This document shows positions 22,401 through 32,961 of a DNA stretch of 64,000 nt, piece after piece; position 1 is the first letter of the stretch; every line of letters starts with the position of its first letter. This stretch comes from Theristus sp. LFF4_11. Its lineage: Eukaryota > Nematoda > Chromadorea > Monhysterida > Xyalidae. A program made the position numbers and the translations under genes. A model generated the notes under the pieces. It saw nothing but the letters and a program-made list of their open reading frames with translations. It did not search any database and was not told the DNA's origin. The stretch is from positions 1 through 64,000 of the forward strand of contig JASANC010001068.1 in NCBI GenBank assembly GCA_030248135.1, read 5' to 3'.

Positions 22401-23994
22401 GAATTTGCTGCTCCCGTTTGTTCTCGGTTAGTTAAGTTAAACTTGGTTAAAGGCAAGTAGTTCCCGTTAGATTTTTTCTGGTTGACTTAAACATGTTCAA
22501 ACGTGACTTGATTGTTTGACAATTTCATTTTTCAAAGTCGCTAAAGACGGTTTCAAAGACGGTTTGCGTAAAATCAGAGTACCAGAAATTGTCGCAATCA
22601 CAGGATTCTTCAGATACTGGGTCGGTAAAAAAACCGGGTATAAAGAACCGGACGCGGTATAAAAAACCGTTTTATATACATGGATTTGAAAAAAAACCGT
22701 TTTTTACCACCCCTACTTAAATAGCAAAAAGGTGGACGGACAGACAGACAGACAAAAGCGCAGACGTCGTTCTAAAACCCGTGCGCAAACCAATTGTGTC
22801 CGTAATGCATTAAGATAGCACACACGACACGATTTTTAAATTGCATGGCCATTTTTTAAGTGTCGTGTCAGTGCGTACGTTCAAAAAACTAATTGCTAAA
22901 TCCCCCTAAAGTATTATTTTAGTATACACAGTAGATTACTGAAACTTTTTTCTCTAACCGACCGTCGAAACACTTCGGAGTGACGCATCTGGCGTGCTTG
23001 TTGGCCTTCAGCCGGTGGCGCTGGAATGGGCGCCCGCGTGATACGCACGTTGTATTGAAACGCCAAAAAGCCGCGCGACTTTACGAAATTCATTTCCACG
23101 AAATTCGCAATCAGTTTGTCAACCTGTGCAAGAGAAAGAAATCCCTCCACAAATGCATTTTCGGAACCAGCGTTTTGAAAAAAAGATTCATTTTGCCAAC
23201 CTTTCCACATTTGCCAAAGTTTGGCCGTTTCTTTGGTGGGTTCTCGCGCGCGAACTTGACCAGAGCGTGTATTTCCTTGGCCGACTTGCGCGCCAACCTC
23301 AAGCCGGGATATTTGGCGCGCAATGCGGCTGCCTCCTCAGCGTCTGTGCCTGCAATAATAATAATACCTCTTTCTGTACTTCTGCGTCACAAATGCGCAC
23401 ATGGAATGGTTACCAGCTTGACGGGGCATTTCAAAATTGGTGAAATGACCCGAACTCCTGAAGTGTGGCAGACAGTCACACCAGCATCTTGAATTGCCAC
23501 ATGAAGCTCGAAAACAAAGGGCTTTTCTACGTCGGCAAACACGTCGGAAATCCGAATTTGTTCTTTGAAATAAAAAGTCTCCCCGCAACAAGTCGAGAAC
23601 AAAAGACTTTATCTGAAAAATGCACGAACGTGTTGGTGTGCCCGACGAGGCAGCAACTGTCTCCGTTGGTGTCTCAGCCAAAGTGAGTTTTTCGCGCAGA
23701 TCACCAGCGAGCAGTTGTTGTTGCTGTGGATGCTGTTGCTGGGGCTGTTGTTGCTGTTGTTGTCGTTGTTGCTGTGATTGTTGTCGTTGTTGCTGTGATT
23801 GTTGTTGTCGTTGTTGCTGTGATTGTTGTTGTTGTTGTTGCTGTGATTGTTGTTGTTGTTGTTGCTGCTGTGATTGTTGTTGTTGTTGTTGCTGTGATTG
23901 TTGTTGTCGTTGTTGCTGTGATTGTTGTTGTCGTTGTTGCTGTGATTGTTGTTGTTGCTGTGATTGTTGTTGTTGTTGTTGCTGATGGGGGGGG
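10415..23994 (-). CDS. Argonaute protein (AGO/ALG-like), polyQ N-terminus, slicer residues intact
   Basis: A small-RNA-guided effector. Minus-strand exons, 5' to 3': polyQ exon ~23994-23640; 23457-23414 (tentative); 23349-23201; 23123-22963; 21809-21665; 21464-21228; 20883-20744; 20368-20216; 20040-19963; 19869-19789; 19333-19270; 19187-19113; 18867-18700; 17392-17214; 17141-16954; 16536-16344; 13202-13118; 12655-12455; 12137-12009; 11720-11613; 11023-10824; 10535-10415. N-domain: [15 protein letters not shown]. Linker: [19 protein letters not shown] and [29 protein letters not shown] and [63 protein letters not shown]. Residues matching the DEDH slicer tetrad are present (third-position Glu in TEIL aligns with QEII). 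The C-terminus ends MNFQ. Two junctions (21228/20883 and 20216/20040) do not keep phase with GT-AG sites. No start ATG is visible upstream of the polyQ tract. Confidence 0.9.
10650..10805. mobile_element. MITE family A, partial copy 3
   Basis: The sequence from TGCACCGGGTTTGTTGCAG to TGTATTCTGCGAGAAGAGTG parallels the right halves of 8533-8727 and 9144-9352. It sits in the last Argonaute intron and ends about 20 bp from the exon boundary at 10824. Confidence 0.5.
11130..11482. repeat. Dispersed repeat (paired with 48945-49190)
   Basis: This intronic stretch and 48945-49190 share an ordered series of motifs: TTTGCGACTCA/TTCTGCGACTCA, ..ATGCACGAAAC/ATGCATGAAAC.., GTTTACCTATC/GTTTGCCTATC, GACCAAAATAAA/GAACCAAAATAAA and ACCATCAT. 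Both look like diverged members of one non-coding family. Confidence 0.45.
13257..13618. mobile_element. TAGGGATGG-terminus MITE with AAAACCGGTTTT palindromes
   Basis: The left end TAGGGATGGTAAAAAACG and right end CCGTTTTTTCTTTCCTATGCC are inverted. The interior has repeated paired CCGTTTTA/AAAACCG blocks. It is in the large Argonaute intron that also hosts the receptor gene. Confidence 0.5.
14431..15694 (+). CDS. Nematode-type seven-transmembrane receptor, nested in an Argonaute intron
   Basis: Four exons join in phase: 14431-14707, 14819-14927, 15014-15090, 15171-15694 (328 residues plus stop). Seven hydrophobic segments can be traced, including [16 protein letters not shown] (TM1), [20 protein letters not shown] (TM2), a TM3 ending [17 protein letters not shown], where IDR replaces DRY, and [15 protein letters not shown] (TM7). 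The extracellular N-terminus is acidic with no signal peptide, usual for rhodopsin-like receptors. Layout and length fit nematode chemoreceptor-like GPCRs (srsx-like), but the ligand is unknown. The gene lies wholly inside the 3.1-kb intron 13203-16343 of the Argonaute gene, on the opposite strand. Confidence 0.8.
15789..15794 (+). promoter_or_regulatory. Polyadenylation signal AATAAA of the receptor gene
   Basis: AATAAA lies 95 nt downstream of the receptor stop, on the same strand and still inside the Argonaute intron. This supports an independent transcript. Confidence 0.55.
15871..15889. repeat. (AC)n microsatellite
   Basis: An uninterrupted AC dinucleotide run of about 19 bases in the Argonaute intron. 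Confidence 0.9.
16740..16843. repeat. Hairpin with ~23-bp perfect arms in Argonaute intron
   Basis: CAGTTCGACAAGTCGCCAGA(CCG) at ~16741-16763 is exactly reversed as CGGTCTGGCGACTTGTCGAA(CTG) at ~16819-16841, with a ~56-bp loop. It could be a miniature foldback element or an RNA hairpin precursor; the sequence alone does not decide. Confidence 0.7.
17605..18596. mobile_element. Foldback element with 16-bp tandem repeats in its terminal inverted repeats
   Basis: The left arm (17605-17755) is a tandem of ~16-bp units of the form CATTTCCGGCCCACTC, ending GCCCAATAATTT. The right arm (18428-18596) starts AATTATTGGGCTGGGCCGG and continues as the inverted tandem GGCCGGAAATGAGTGG. The interior (~670 bp) includes the ATTAGG-type repeat at 17930-17995. 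The element occupies an Argonaute intron. No transposase is visible. Confidence 0.75.
20068..20147. mobile_element. Short TAGGGATGG-terminus MITE
   Basis: Runs from TTAGGGATGGTAAAAAGCCGG to TTTCCCATGCCAACCCTA in an Argonaute intron. Both termini match the family at 13257-13618. Confidence 0.5.
22038..22760 (-). mobile_element. Helitron-like remnant, minus orientation
   Basis: Read on the minus strand, the end at 22038 is a GCCGTAGGCACGGC hairpin followed by TAAACTGCTAGT. This is the same 3' signature (hairpin then CTAGT) as the plus-strand elements at 26000, 27634 and 29831. A GGACGGACAGACAGACAGAC stretch near 22733 mirrors the start of element 2. The 5' end is not sharply defined. It sits in an Argonaute intron. 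Confidence 0.5.
22619..22714. mobile_element. Short AAAACCG/CGGTTTT MITE
   Basis: GGGTCGGTAAAAAAACCGGG at the left and AAACCGTTTTTTACCACCCC at the right form an imperfect inverted repeat related to the TAGGGATGG family. Confidence 0.4.
23720..23990 (-). repeat. (CAA/CAG)n microsatellite encoding the Argonaute polyQ tract
   Basis: On the minus strand this is an imperfect CAA/CAG repeat punctuated by TCA and CGA codons (runs of Q broken by S or R). It runs in frame into [20 protein letters not shown], the N-terminal extension of the Argonaute. The plus-strand cysteine/valine-rich ORFs over it are artefacts of the repeat. Confidence 0.85.
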
Positions 23995-26000
23995 TCTATA
24001 ATACTAAGATAGTTACTGTGTGAGTGACTGATGATTAAGTAAGTCTGTTCACATTTTCATGAAATTTGAATTGGCGCTCATTTTTGCTATTTAAGAAAAC
24101 TCCATCTCAATTTCCTTAACCTATTTTTATTTTTTTAATGCCAGTTGAGATTGTTTTCTCAAAACGTCGCTCTTCATAGCTGAAGTCATCATGATACTCT
24201 TTGGTCAACAGAGACAGTTCAGCGCAGCATAGGCAAATGGAAGCGTGGCTGATCAAAACTTGATGATCGACTGGGAGGGAAAGATGTAACAAAACCGTCT
24301 TTGAAAAAAGTTTGAACTTTTTTGTTTTTAAAAATCGGGTTACAAAACGCACATCGACACTTTGGACTTTGGATTCAAAACAAGTAAATTTCATTGAAAT
24401 TGATACTCCATGTTTCATTTTCAAATTGATACTCCACGGTTATGAGCGATAATTTCACCGTAACGCTCGATGGGCAACTGGCAATTGTTGCTGCTCAAAA
24501 CTTGACGAGCGACTGCGAAAGATGTAACAAAACCGTCTTTGAAAAAAGTTAGTTTTTTAATTGGGTCGAAATGGTATTTACCATTCATTTTCACTTTGCA
24601 AAATGTTTGGGTCATGTTGGGGTAAACGGGTAAAAAGAAGCAATGACTGCAAAACGAAATTATAAACGTCACTTTTTTGTTTCTTCTATTCATTTTCACT
24701 TTAGAAAAAAGGTTTGGCTTATGTTAGGGTAACCGGGTAAAACAAGCATTAGCTTTTTAAAACGGGTATTTTTTATGAAAAAAACGTTAATTTTTGTATT
24801 TTTTATTCAATCTTACTTAACTTACAAAAAGGCTTGACTTAGGTTATGGTGAACGGGTAAAAATAGCAAAATCATAAACTTCACATTTTCACTTTACAAA
24901 AAAGGTTTGGCTTAGGTAAACGGGTAAAAAAGCATTAGCTTTTTAAAACGGGTAAATAAAAAAACGTTAGTTTTTATATTTTTTATTCAATTTTAAACAT
25001 GCGATTGACAATTAATGGCAATTGTTTCTGTTCACAAGTTGATGACCGGAAGCGGGTTGCAATTGTTTTAAAAAATCGGGATGCAAAACGACATCGACAT
25101 TGGCATTGCATGTGCACACTGCGCATTGCTTTCAAGACATCTTTCATTATCATTTGGTTGAAAAGTTTTTGCCTGAGAACTTTTTTAAACGGGGTTTGTT
25201 ATGGCTTTCAGAGCGGTTATTTAGAAAAAGCGATTTTTTCCAAATTTGACATTTTTTCAATGCGTGTCAAATACAAAAACGCAAAAATAAAGTTGTATTT
25301 AAATGACTATTTAAATGGGTGTTGAAAAACGTTACTTTTGTTTCCCCATTCACTTTCACTTTGCAAAAAGGCTTGGCTTAGATATTAGGGTATATGAAAC
25401 GGGGTTTGTTAATGAAGTGGGTGATTGACTAAAAATCTGATTAGAATGAAAGCGGGTAATTTGGAAAAAAGCTTTTTTTAATTTGACATTTTTTTCAATA
25501 CGTGTCACTCAAAAAAGGATTGGCTCAGGGCAGGGTGAACCGGTAAAAACCTAACAGCAAAATTATAAACTTCACATTTCAAATTTGTTTTCAAAACGCG
25601 GGTGTTTAGTTTAAAAAATGTGTCAATTTCAAAAACAAAAATTCAAAACTACAATTACAAATTACATTCAAAAACGATTTTTATAAAACGTTATTTTTGT
25701 CGTTTCAATTCAATTAACGTTAATTGAATTTTCATATTTTTAACAGGAACGGCAATTGACCATTGGCAATTAAAAAAGATTTAAATGGGAATTTTAAAAG
25801 GGAAGCAGTGAAATTGTGTTCTTGATCAGAAGACTGTTTTTATAATTTAAACGGGAACGACTAAAGCAGCTCAAAATCAAAATGCAATACATTTTTAATC
25901 CGGGTCGTGGGCGGGCACGGTTCAAAAAATCAAAATCCACTCAAAAATAACAATTATATTTATCAGCTAACCGTGCCGTAGGCACGGGTCAATTGGCTAG
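23995..26000 (+). mobile_element. Non-autonomous Helitron-like element 1
   Basis: The 5' end is TCTATAATACTAAG; the 3' end is a CCGTGCC-GTA-GGCACGG hairpin followed about 8 nt later by CTAG, with T next. TC...hairpin-CTRR is the hallmark of Helitrons. There are no TIRs and no Rep/helicase ORF. The interior is built from repeats such as AAAAGGCTTGGCTTAGGTT and AACGGGTAAAA. Its 5' end touches the Argonaute polyQ exon. Confidence 0.75.
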
Positions 26001-27634
26001 TTACTACTAAATTTACAATTTGTCTGTCTGTCTGTCCGTCACACTTTTGAATTGGCGCCCATTTTTTGCTACTTAAGAAAACTCCATCTCATTTTCCTTA
26101 ACCTATTTTCATTTTCTTAATCTCATTGAGATCTTTATCTATCTTTTAATACTGATCATCACTTGAAATTGTTTCAACAGAGAAGTTCACGAAGCAAGGC
26201 AATGGAACGCTATCAAACTTCATGATCGACTGAAAGTCATCATGATACCTTTTCAAGTTGGTTACAAAACGCACATCGACTTTTGATTTCTACATGTTTC
26301 ATTTTCAAATTGATACTCACACGGTTATGAGCGATAATTTCACGTAACGCACGATGGGCAACTGGCAATTGTTGCTGCTCAAAACTTGACGAGTGACTGC
26401 GAAAGATGTAACAAAACCGTCTTTGACAAAAGTTAGTTATTTTTAATTGGGTCGCAATGGTATTTCCCTATTATTTTCACTTTGCAAATGGCTTGGGTTA
26501 TGTTAGAGTAAACGGGTAAAAAGAACAAGGACTGTAAAACGAGACTTAAAAACGTCACTTTTTTGTTTCTGCTATTCAACTTCGCATTTTCACTTTGCAA
26601 AAAAAGCCTGACTTATGTTAAGGTAAACGGGCAAAAAAGCATTCGCTTTTTTAAAACGGGTAATTGAAAAAAAACGTTAATTTTTATACTTTTAATTCGA
26701 TCTTACTTCACTTACAAAAAGGCTTGACTTAGGTTAGGGTGAACGGGTAAAAATAGCAAAATCATAAACTTAGCATTTTCACTTTACAAAAAAGGCTTGG
26801 CTTAGGTAAACGGGTAAAAACCGATCTTACTTCACTTACAAAAAGGCTTGACTTAGGTTAGGGTGAACGGGTAAAAATAGCAAAATCATAAACTTCGCAT
26901 TTTCACTTTACAAAAAAGGCTTCGCTTATGTCAGGGTAAACGGGTAAAAGAAGCTTTAGCTTTTTAAAACGGGTAATTGAAAAAACGTTAATTTTTATAC
27001 TTTTTATTCGATCTTACTTCACTTACAAAAAGGCTTGACTTAGGTTGGGGTGAACGGGTAAAAATAGCAAAATCATAAACTTCGCATTTTCACTTTACAA
27101 AAAGGCTTCGCTTATGTTAGGATAAACGGGTAATTGAAACATTAGCTTTTTAAAACGGGTAATTGAAAAAACGTACATTTTTATACTTTTTATTCAGCTT
27201 TACTTCACTAACAAAAAGGCTTGACTTAGGTTAGGGTGAAAGGGTAAAAATAGCAAAATCATAAACTTCGAATTTTCACTTTACAGAAAAGGCTTCGCTT
27301 ATGTTTCGGTAAACGGGTAAAAGAAGCATTAGCTTTTTAAACCGAGTAATTGAAAAAACGTTAATTTTTACATTTTTTATTCAATTTTACTTCAACTACA
27401 AAAAGGCTTGCCTTAGGTTACGGTTTACGGGTAAAAATAGCAAAATCATAAACTTCGAATTTTTTATTTATTTAAATACATTAAAAAATATTGTATTGTA
27501 GGCGGCTTCACGGCAGCACAAGGTAAATTTTCGTCAGATTGGTTATTCAGTAAACGTTACTGTTTTTTTCTTTTAAATTCAATGCCACTTCACCAAAAAG
27601 CTTGGCATTGATTAAGCTCGGGTCCATTGGCTAG
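26001..27634 (+). mobile_element. Non-autonomous Helitron-like element 2
   Basis: It begins directly after the CTAG of element 1 and shares its first ~120 bp (AATTGGCGCCCATTTTTTGC, AAGAAAACTCCATCTC) and later blocks. It ends GGTCCATTGGCTAG, having lost the hairpin's left half. Between ~26690 and 27460 it carries about four tandem ~190-bp units containing GGCTTGACTTAGGTTAGGGT. Confidence 0.7.
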
Positions 27635-29831
27635 TCTATAATACTAAGATAGTAACTGTGTATGTATGTAAGTCAGGTCCGTTCCGCAACGTTGATTGGC
27701 TATTAAAATTTACAAGCTTGAGCCAATTTTGCTATTTAAGTCATCATCAGCTGAATACTCATACTCCATTTTCTAATGACAATGCAAAGTTCAAATTGTC
27801 ATTCCACATGACTTTAGTCATCATGATGCCTTCTGCGCAAGAGTGGCAACCAACAAGCTAGACAATCGTAAGAATTGCAAGGACTCCATTGTAGGCAATG
27901 GAGATTTTTTCACAAAAAACGAGTTTTTAAAACAATCGCTTGCAAGTTAATCGCTCTTTTCACAAGGTAGACTTTTTATAAAGTCGGTGTTTACAACGAG
28001 TATTTAGAAAATCGTTGCTTTTTCCTTCATTTGTTTTTTTATCATAGAAAATGCGTCACTTAGGATAGAAAAGCTACATAACAAAACAAAAGCGACCGTT
28101 TTACACAATGGTACTCAGAAACGTGTTGCTTTTTTGCATTTGATCAAAAAGAACTGGCTTAGGTTAGGGTAAGCGGGGAAAAGAAGTAAACAATCGAAAC
28201 AAAAGCGGGAGCTTTGCTACGGTATTCAGTAAAATGTAGAAAATCGTTGCTTTTTCCATTATTTTTTATTATAGAAAATGCGTCACTTAGGATAGAAAAG
28301 CTACATAACAAAACAAAAGCGACCGTTTTACACAATGGGTACTCAGAAACGTGTTGCTTTTTGTTGCACTCGATCAAAAAGAACTGGCTTAGGTTAGGGT
28401 AAGCGGGGAAAAGAAGTAAACATTCAAAACAAAAGCGGGAGCTTTGTTACGGGTATTCAATATAATGTTGCTGTTTTGTCATTTTCATTCTATCAAAAAT
28501 CCTTGGCTAAGGTTGGGGTTAACGGTAAGAGTAGTAAACATACCACACAAAAGTGGCCGTTTTGCAGCGAATATTCATAAAACTTTGCATTTTTCGTCAT
28601 TTAAATTTTAAAAGGCTTGGCTTAGGTGAGCTTTGCTACTGGTATTCAGTAAAATGTTGCTGTTTTGTCATTTCCATTCTATCAAAAATCCTTGGCTAAG
28701 GTTAGGGTTAAAGGTAAGAGTAGTAAACATACCACACAAAAGTGGCCGTTTTGCAGCGAATATTCAGAAAAGTTTTGCATTTTTTGTCATTTAAACTTTA
28801 AAAGGCTTGGCTTAAGTTACAGTAAGCGGGAAAAAGAAGCAACTTATCAAGACGAAAATTGGCGTTTTGCAACAATTGTTCAGAAGTGTTGCCTTTTTGA
28901 CATTTACACTCTAAAAGGCCTGGCTTAGGTTAAGGTAAGCGGGTAAAAAACCATTACCAAGTCAAAAGCGGGCGCTTTCCAATGGGTATTTAGAAAAGTG
29001 TTGCCTATTCAGAAATGACATCTGACTGAAGCAGATTGCTTTTCTTAAACCTGTATCTTAAACTGACACAAAAACTTAAACCGGTATCAGTTAATTGTTG
29101 CTAATCAAACGACATTGTTTTTTGAAAAGGAATGGCGATTGAACAACATGTGACGACATTGAAAAGCTAACCAAACAAGATTTATTTTTGAAACTTTGAG
29201 CGGGAATGGCTGTTAATTGTTGCTTATCAAAGGAGAATTGTTTTTTTTGATACTTTAAACGGGAAGGACAGTGGAATGCAACTGATTAGCAAAGAATGAA
29301 CGGACAAATAAGCGACATTGAAAAACTAATAAATCCGAGAATTGATTTTGATACTTTAATAGGGAATGGCAGTTGTTTGTTGCTGATTAAAAAAGATTGT
29401 TTTTCATATTTTGAATGACAGTGCAGTTATGATTGTTAGATATCTGTTATTTCTTATGTGTCGCTTTGATTGACGCTGAAACAGCGAAAACCAAACCACA
29501 CAGTAATCAGTGTTATGGTGAGTAAATCAGGTTACGATTGAATCGACAGCAATAAAATCAGCAAAAGCATGTTGCTTGACAAAAAACACGGCTTAAACAA
29601 CAAAAAATGCTGTGATTTTCAAAAAAGTAGAAGCATCGACGGATACGATTGCTTTAAAAGTGAGCGATCATTTCAATGGTAAATCAACAACAGTCGGTTA
29701 AAGCAGCTCTAAATCAAAATGCAATGCATTTTGAGTCCGCGTCGTGGGCAAGGTCAAAAGGGAAAACCAACTTAAAAATAATAGCTGTATTTATCAGCTA
29801 AACGTGCCGTAGGCACGGGTCAATTTGCTAG
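27635..29831 (+). mobile_element. Non-autonomous Helitron-like element 3
   Basis: It starts TCTATAATACTAAGATAG immediately after element 2 and ends with the CGTGCCGTAGGCACGG hairpin and CTAG. Its interior has a different tandem unit (~200 bp, with AAAGCGGGAGCTTTG and GGCTTAGGTTAGGGTAAGCG). No protein-coding region is supported. Confidence 0.75.
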
Positions 29832-30065
29832 TAACAACAAAATCGTATTGACAACATCTCCAAAATCGCCAAACCATTTTCCATATTTCCACGCGAAACC
29901 ATTCTGTGTGACTGTGCCAAAGTAAACAGTAATTTCTCTGAGCAGATAAAGACGTCTATTAGCAATATTACGGTTGAAAGCGAAACCAACGAACCTTGAT
30001 GTGGCAGCACTGGCGATATCCATCCGAAGAGACAGATAGAGCCAATGAAAGCAAGCGGCTCTTAG

Positions 30066-32961
30066 TTAGCCGAGAACGGAGCTGTATTTATGGCAAAGAT
30101 GATTACGAATTTTTGACATTTCAACCGTGCGGAGCTTATGACCAAACACTTTGACAGAGGGCGCGGTCACAGTGTCATTTTCTAGTTGGTTCCAAATGTT
30201 AATTGACCTTACGGCCCAGTAACTCGCTCTCTGAGACGAATGAATTCTTGAAGTGGCAAGTTTCAGGGAATGTCCCCTAATTCCAAGATCGTTTTGATGA
30301 AGATTGAAAAATTTTGAATCTTTTTGAGTGAAACACAAGTGGTTCAAAATTTTATACACCATTATCAGATCACAAAATGTACGTCTGATCAATAATGGCG
30401 GAAGTTGAAGTGAGGTGAGACGGGTGGGGTATTTGGTAAAAGAGCGCTGAGTTGATTCAAGAAGTTTGGATTGCCCAACAAGAGATGGTGACCAAACGGT
30501 AGGACAGAAGTTTAGTTTTGGGATAACCAAGCTTTTGAATAAGTGCATACGAAATTTGGTGGTTTTTACTCTGAAACAACGTTTGATAACTCCAGAAACA
30601 GAGTTTGCCTTTTTTACCACCGATTCAATGTGGTTTCTAAATTTTAGATCTTGGTCAATCAAAATCCCAAGATCTTTTACTTCAGAGACGGCAGAAATTT
30701 GTTTTCCGTGTAAAATGTAAGAATATTGGGGGTTGACTTTTGAATTTAGGTGGAGAATTTGGGTTTTTTTAGGTGAAAGAGTCAAACAGTTTTCTTTCAT
30801 CCAATTTTCAATCGAATTCAGATCGTCTTGCAAAACGTCTTTGTCCGAATCAGAGACCACAACTCTGTACAGTTTGACATCGTCTGCATAAATAGCTACA
30901 GAACAATTTGTTACGACTTCTGGCAAGTCGTTTATGAAGAGAGCAAACAAAATAGGACCCAAAACACTCCCTTGAGGAACACCTGAGAATAAATGTGAGA
31001 AGTCAGAAGTATATTTCCCAACATTCACGGATTGGGTTCGGTTATAGAGGTATTCGGAGAGCCATTTGTGCAGGTACCCGGTAATCCCAATTTTTGCCAA
31101 TTTTGATAGGAGCAACTGATGAGGGACGGTATCGAAAGCTTTGGAAATGTCAAGATAAACGACGTCAGCCCCAACTTTGCGTTCAAAATAAGAGGTCCAG
31201 TCATTTAAACAGTGGAGAAGTTGAAGTTCTACTCCCCGACCCGGTAAAAAACCAAACTGACATTCTGAATTTTACAAAAATCCAAAAGTTTTGTTTTAAT
31301 GATTTTTTCAAATAATTTGCAAACGTTTGATGTGAGAGAGATTGGTCTGTAGCTTGAGAGATCATTGCACGTACTTTTTTGGGTATTGGGTGAACAATGG
31401 CATGTTTCCAAGCTTGAGGAACCTCCCCTCGATACATGGATGCGTTGAACAAAATTGACAAAGGTTCGGACAGAGGAATTGCTAGCCTTTTCAAAAACGA
31501 TTGTGGGATTTTATCTGGGCCACTAACTGAGCTGTTTTTTAGTTTGCGGAGAAACGAAAACACCAATTCAGCAGTGACGTTCCCAACCGAGCGAAGACTA
31601 CGTAAATCTGTGAAGTCACTATCTTGTGACTGCGTTGGCACATCCATATTTGGTGTGAAGGGTGAACAAAAAAACAGTTTCAGTGCGTCGGCTTTTTCCT
31701 TATCAGAAAGCAAAGGAGGCCCGTTTGGAACTGGGTTATTGAGGACTGGCAAAGAGGAATTTGGAGTGTTTGAAAGTTTTCTTATGACGAATGTCCAAAA
31801 TTTTTTGTCGTTTGGTTTTGCGAGAGCTATTTTTTCGCCTTTGATAGCTTCACTACGTTTATGTTTTCTGATGAGCTTTGAGATGGCCAGATATGAGTAG
31901 TAAGAGTTGACGTTTTTCTTTTTTTGTAGTGTTCGCTTTAATCGAAGCTGAATTTTTTGAAGTTGAGAAAATTTGGAATTCCAGTGTAGCAGTTTGCCAG
32001 AACTGGAACTGACGCGGCTGAATGGAACGTATTGTTTCACCAGCATCCTACAGATATCAGAAAACATTTGATACATTTCATTAACGTTTTGACAGGTGGA
32101 GAACAGGTTGGACCAGCTAACTGATAACAAAAATTCTTCCATATCTGACCATCGGGCTCGTCTAAAGTCTTGGAATTGGATGACCCGTGGTTTTTTATTA
32201 TGGCCAATATTTGTCTCAGCGAAGATTGATTTGTGGTCGCTACAACGGTCTGGAAAGCCAAACGGCACATCAACTGAGCACTGTTTCACAAAAGTTTGAG
32301 CGGATGTGAAAAAAAGGTCAAGATAGTTCTGAAGTCTCGTAGGGGTGGTTACTAATTGATGTAACCCGTTTTCCGCCATTTTTTCAACAAAATAGACATT
32401 GGAAGGGCCATCGATTTGCAACGGAGACCATTTTATTCCAGGTAAATTGAAGTCCCCAAAAACGAAACACCCCATTCCTAATTCAGCTATTTTATCCACA
32501 TAGCCCAAAAGTGTTTTGAGTGGAACCAAATTTTTAGACGAAATTTGATGAGGGGGTCTGTAAACAAGCGCCAAACTGTAACACATTTTGTTCACAAAAA
32601 TTTTCATGCAAAGAATTTCAAAATCTTTGCAACAGACAGTGAGATCAGCTTCAATTTTCCCATCGATTGATTTTGGGAGAAGACAAAGCAAACCTCCTCC
32701 TCGATTGCTATCTCTGTCCAGTCGAAAAACTTGAAATTTTCCATTAGGGTCTAGAAGAGCATTAGTTACTGTGTCGTCCAGCCAAGTTTCAGCGAAAAGA
32801 AAAACACAATTAGGATATTCCTTCAAAAGGCTCTCTGTCAAATCGTTCAAAGCATCTCTCCGCTCCTGAGAAAGTAGAGAACGAACGTTGGCGTAGTAAA
32901 AAGAAATATTTTGCGTCACATTTGTTAAATTCCGTTCTGTAGGCTGTGAAAAACCGCTCAC
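30066..32961 (-). pseudogene. LINE ORF2: AP-endonuclease plus reverse transcriptase, two frameshifts
   Basis: The product would nick DNA and copy RNA for target-primed retrotransposition. Endonuclease motifs run YYANVRSL, FLFAETWL, RGGGLL, VYRPPH, VFGDFNLPGIKW and SDHKS. Reverse transcriptase motifs follow: SYRPISLTSN, LDISKAFDTVPH, GVPQGSVLGP and IYADDVKLY (catalytic DD present). The frame changes near 31380, in the A6 run of CCCAAAAAAG, and again near 31255, so the reading is split over three frames. It ends at 30066. Both lesions remove or add one base relative to the homologous reading. It is probably inactive unless these are sequencing errors in homopolymers. Confidence 0.85.

Noticed and set aside
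23620..24001. Plus-strand Cys-rich and Val-rich ORFs
   Set aside because: They are the antisense and shifted frames of the CAA/CAG repeat that encodes the Argonaute polyQ tract in frame with downstream Argonaute exons.
24116..28928. ORFs of 60-110 codons in the Helitron array
   Set aside because: Composition is A+T-rich repeat, frames differ between copies of the same unit, and no Rep or helicase motif appears.
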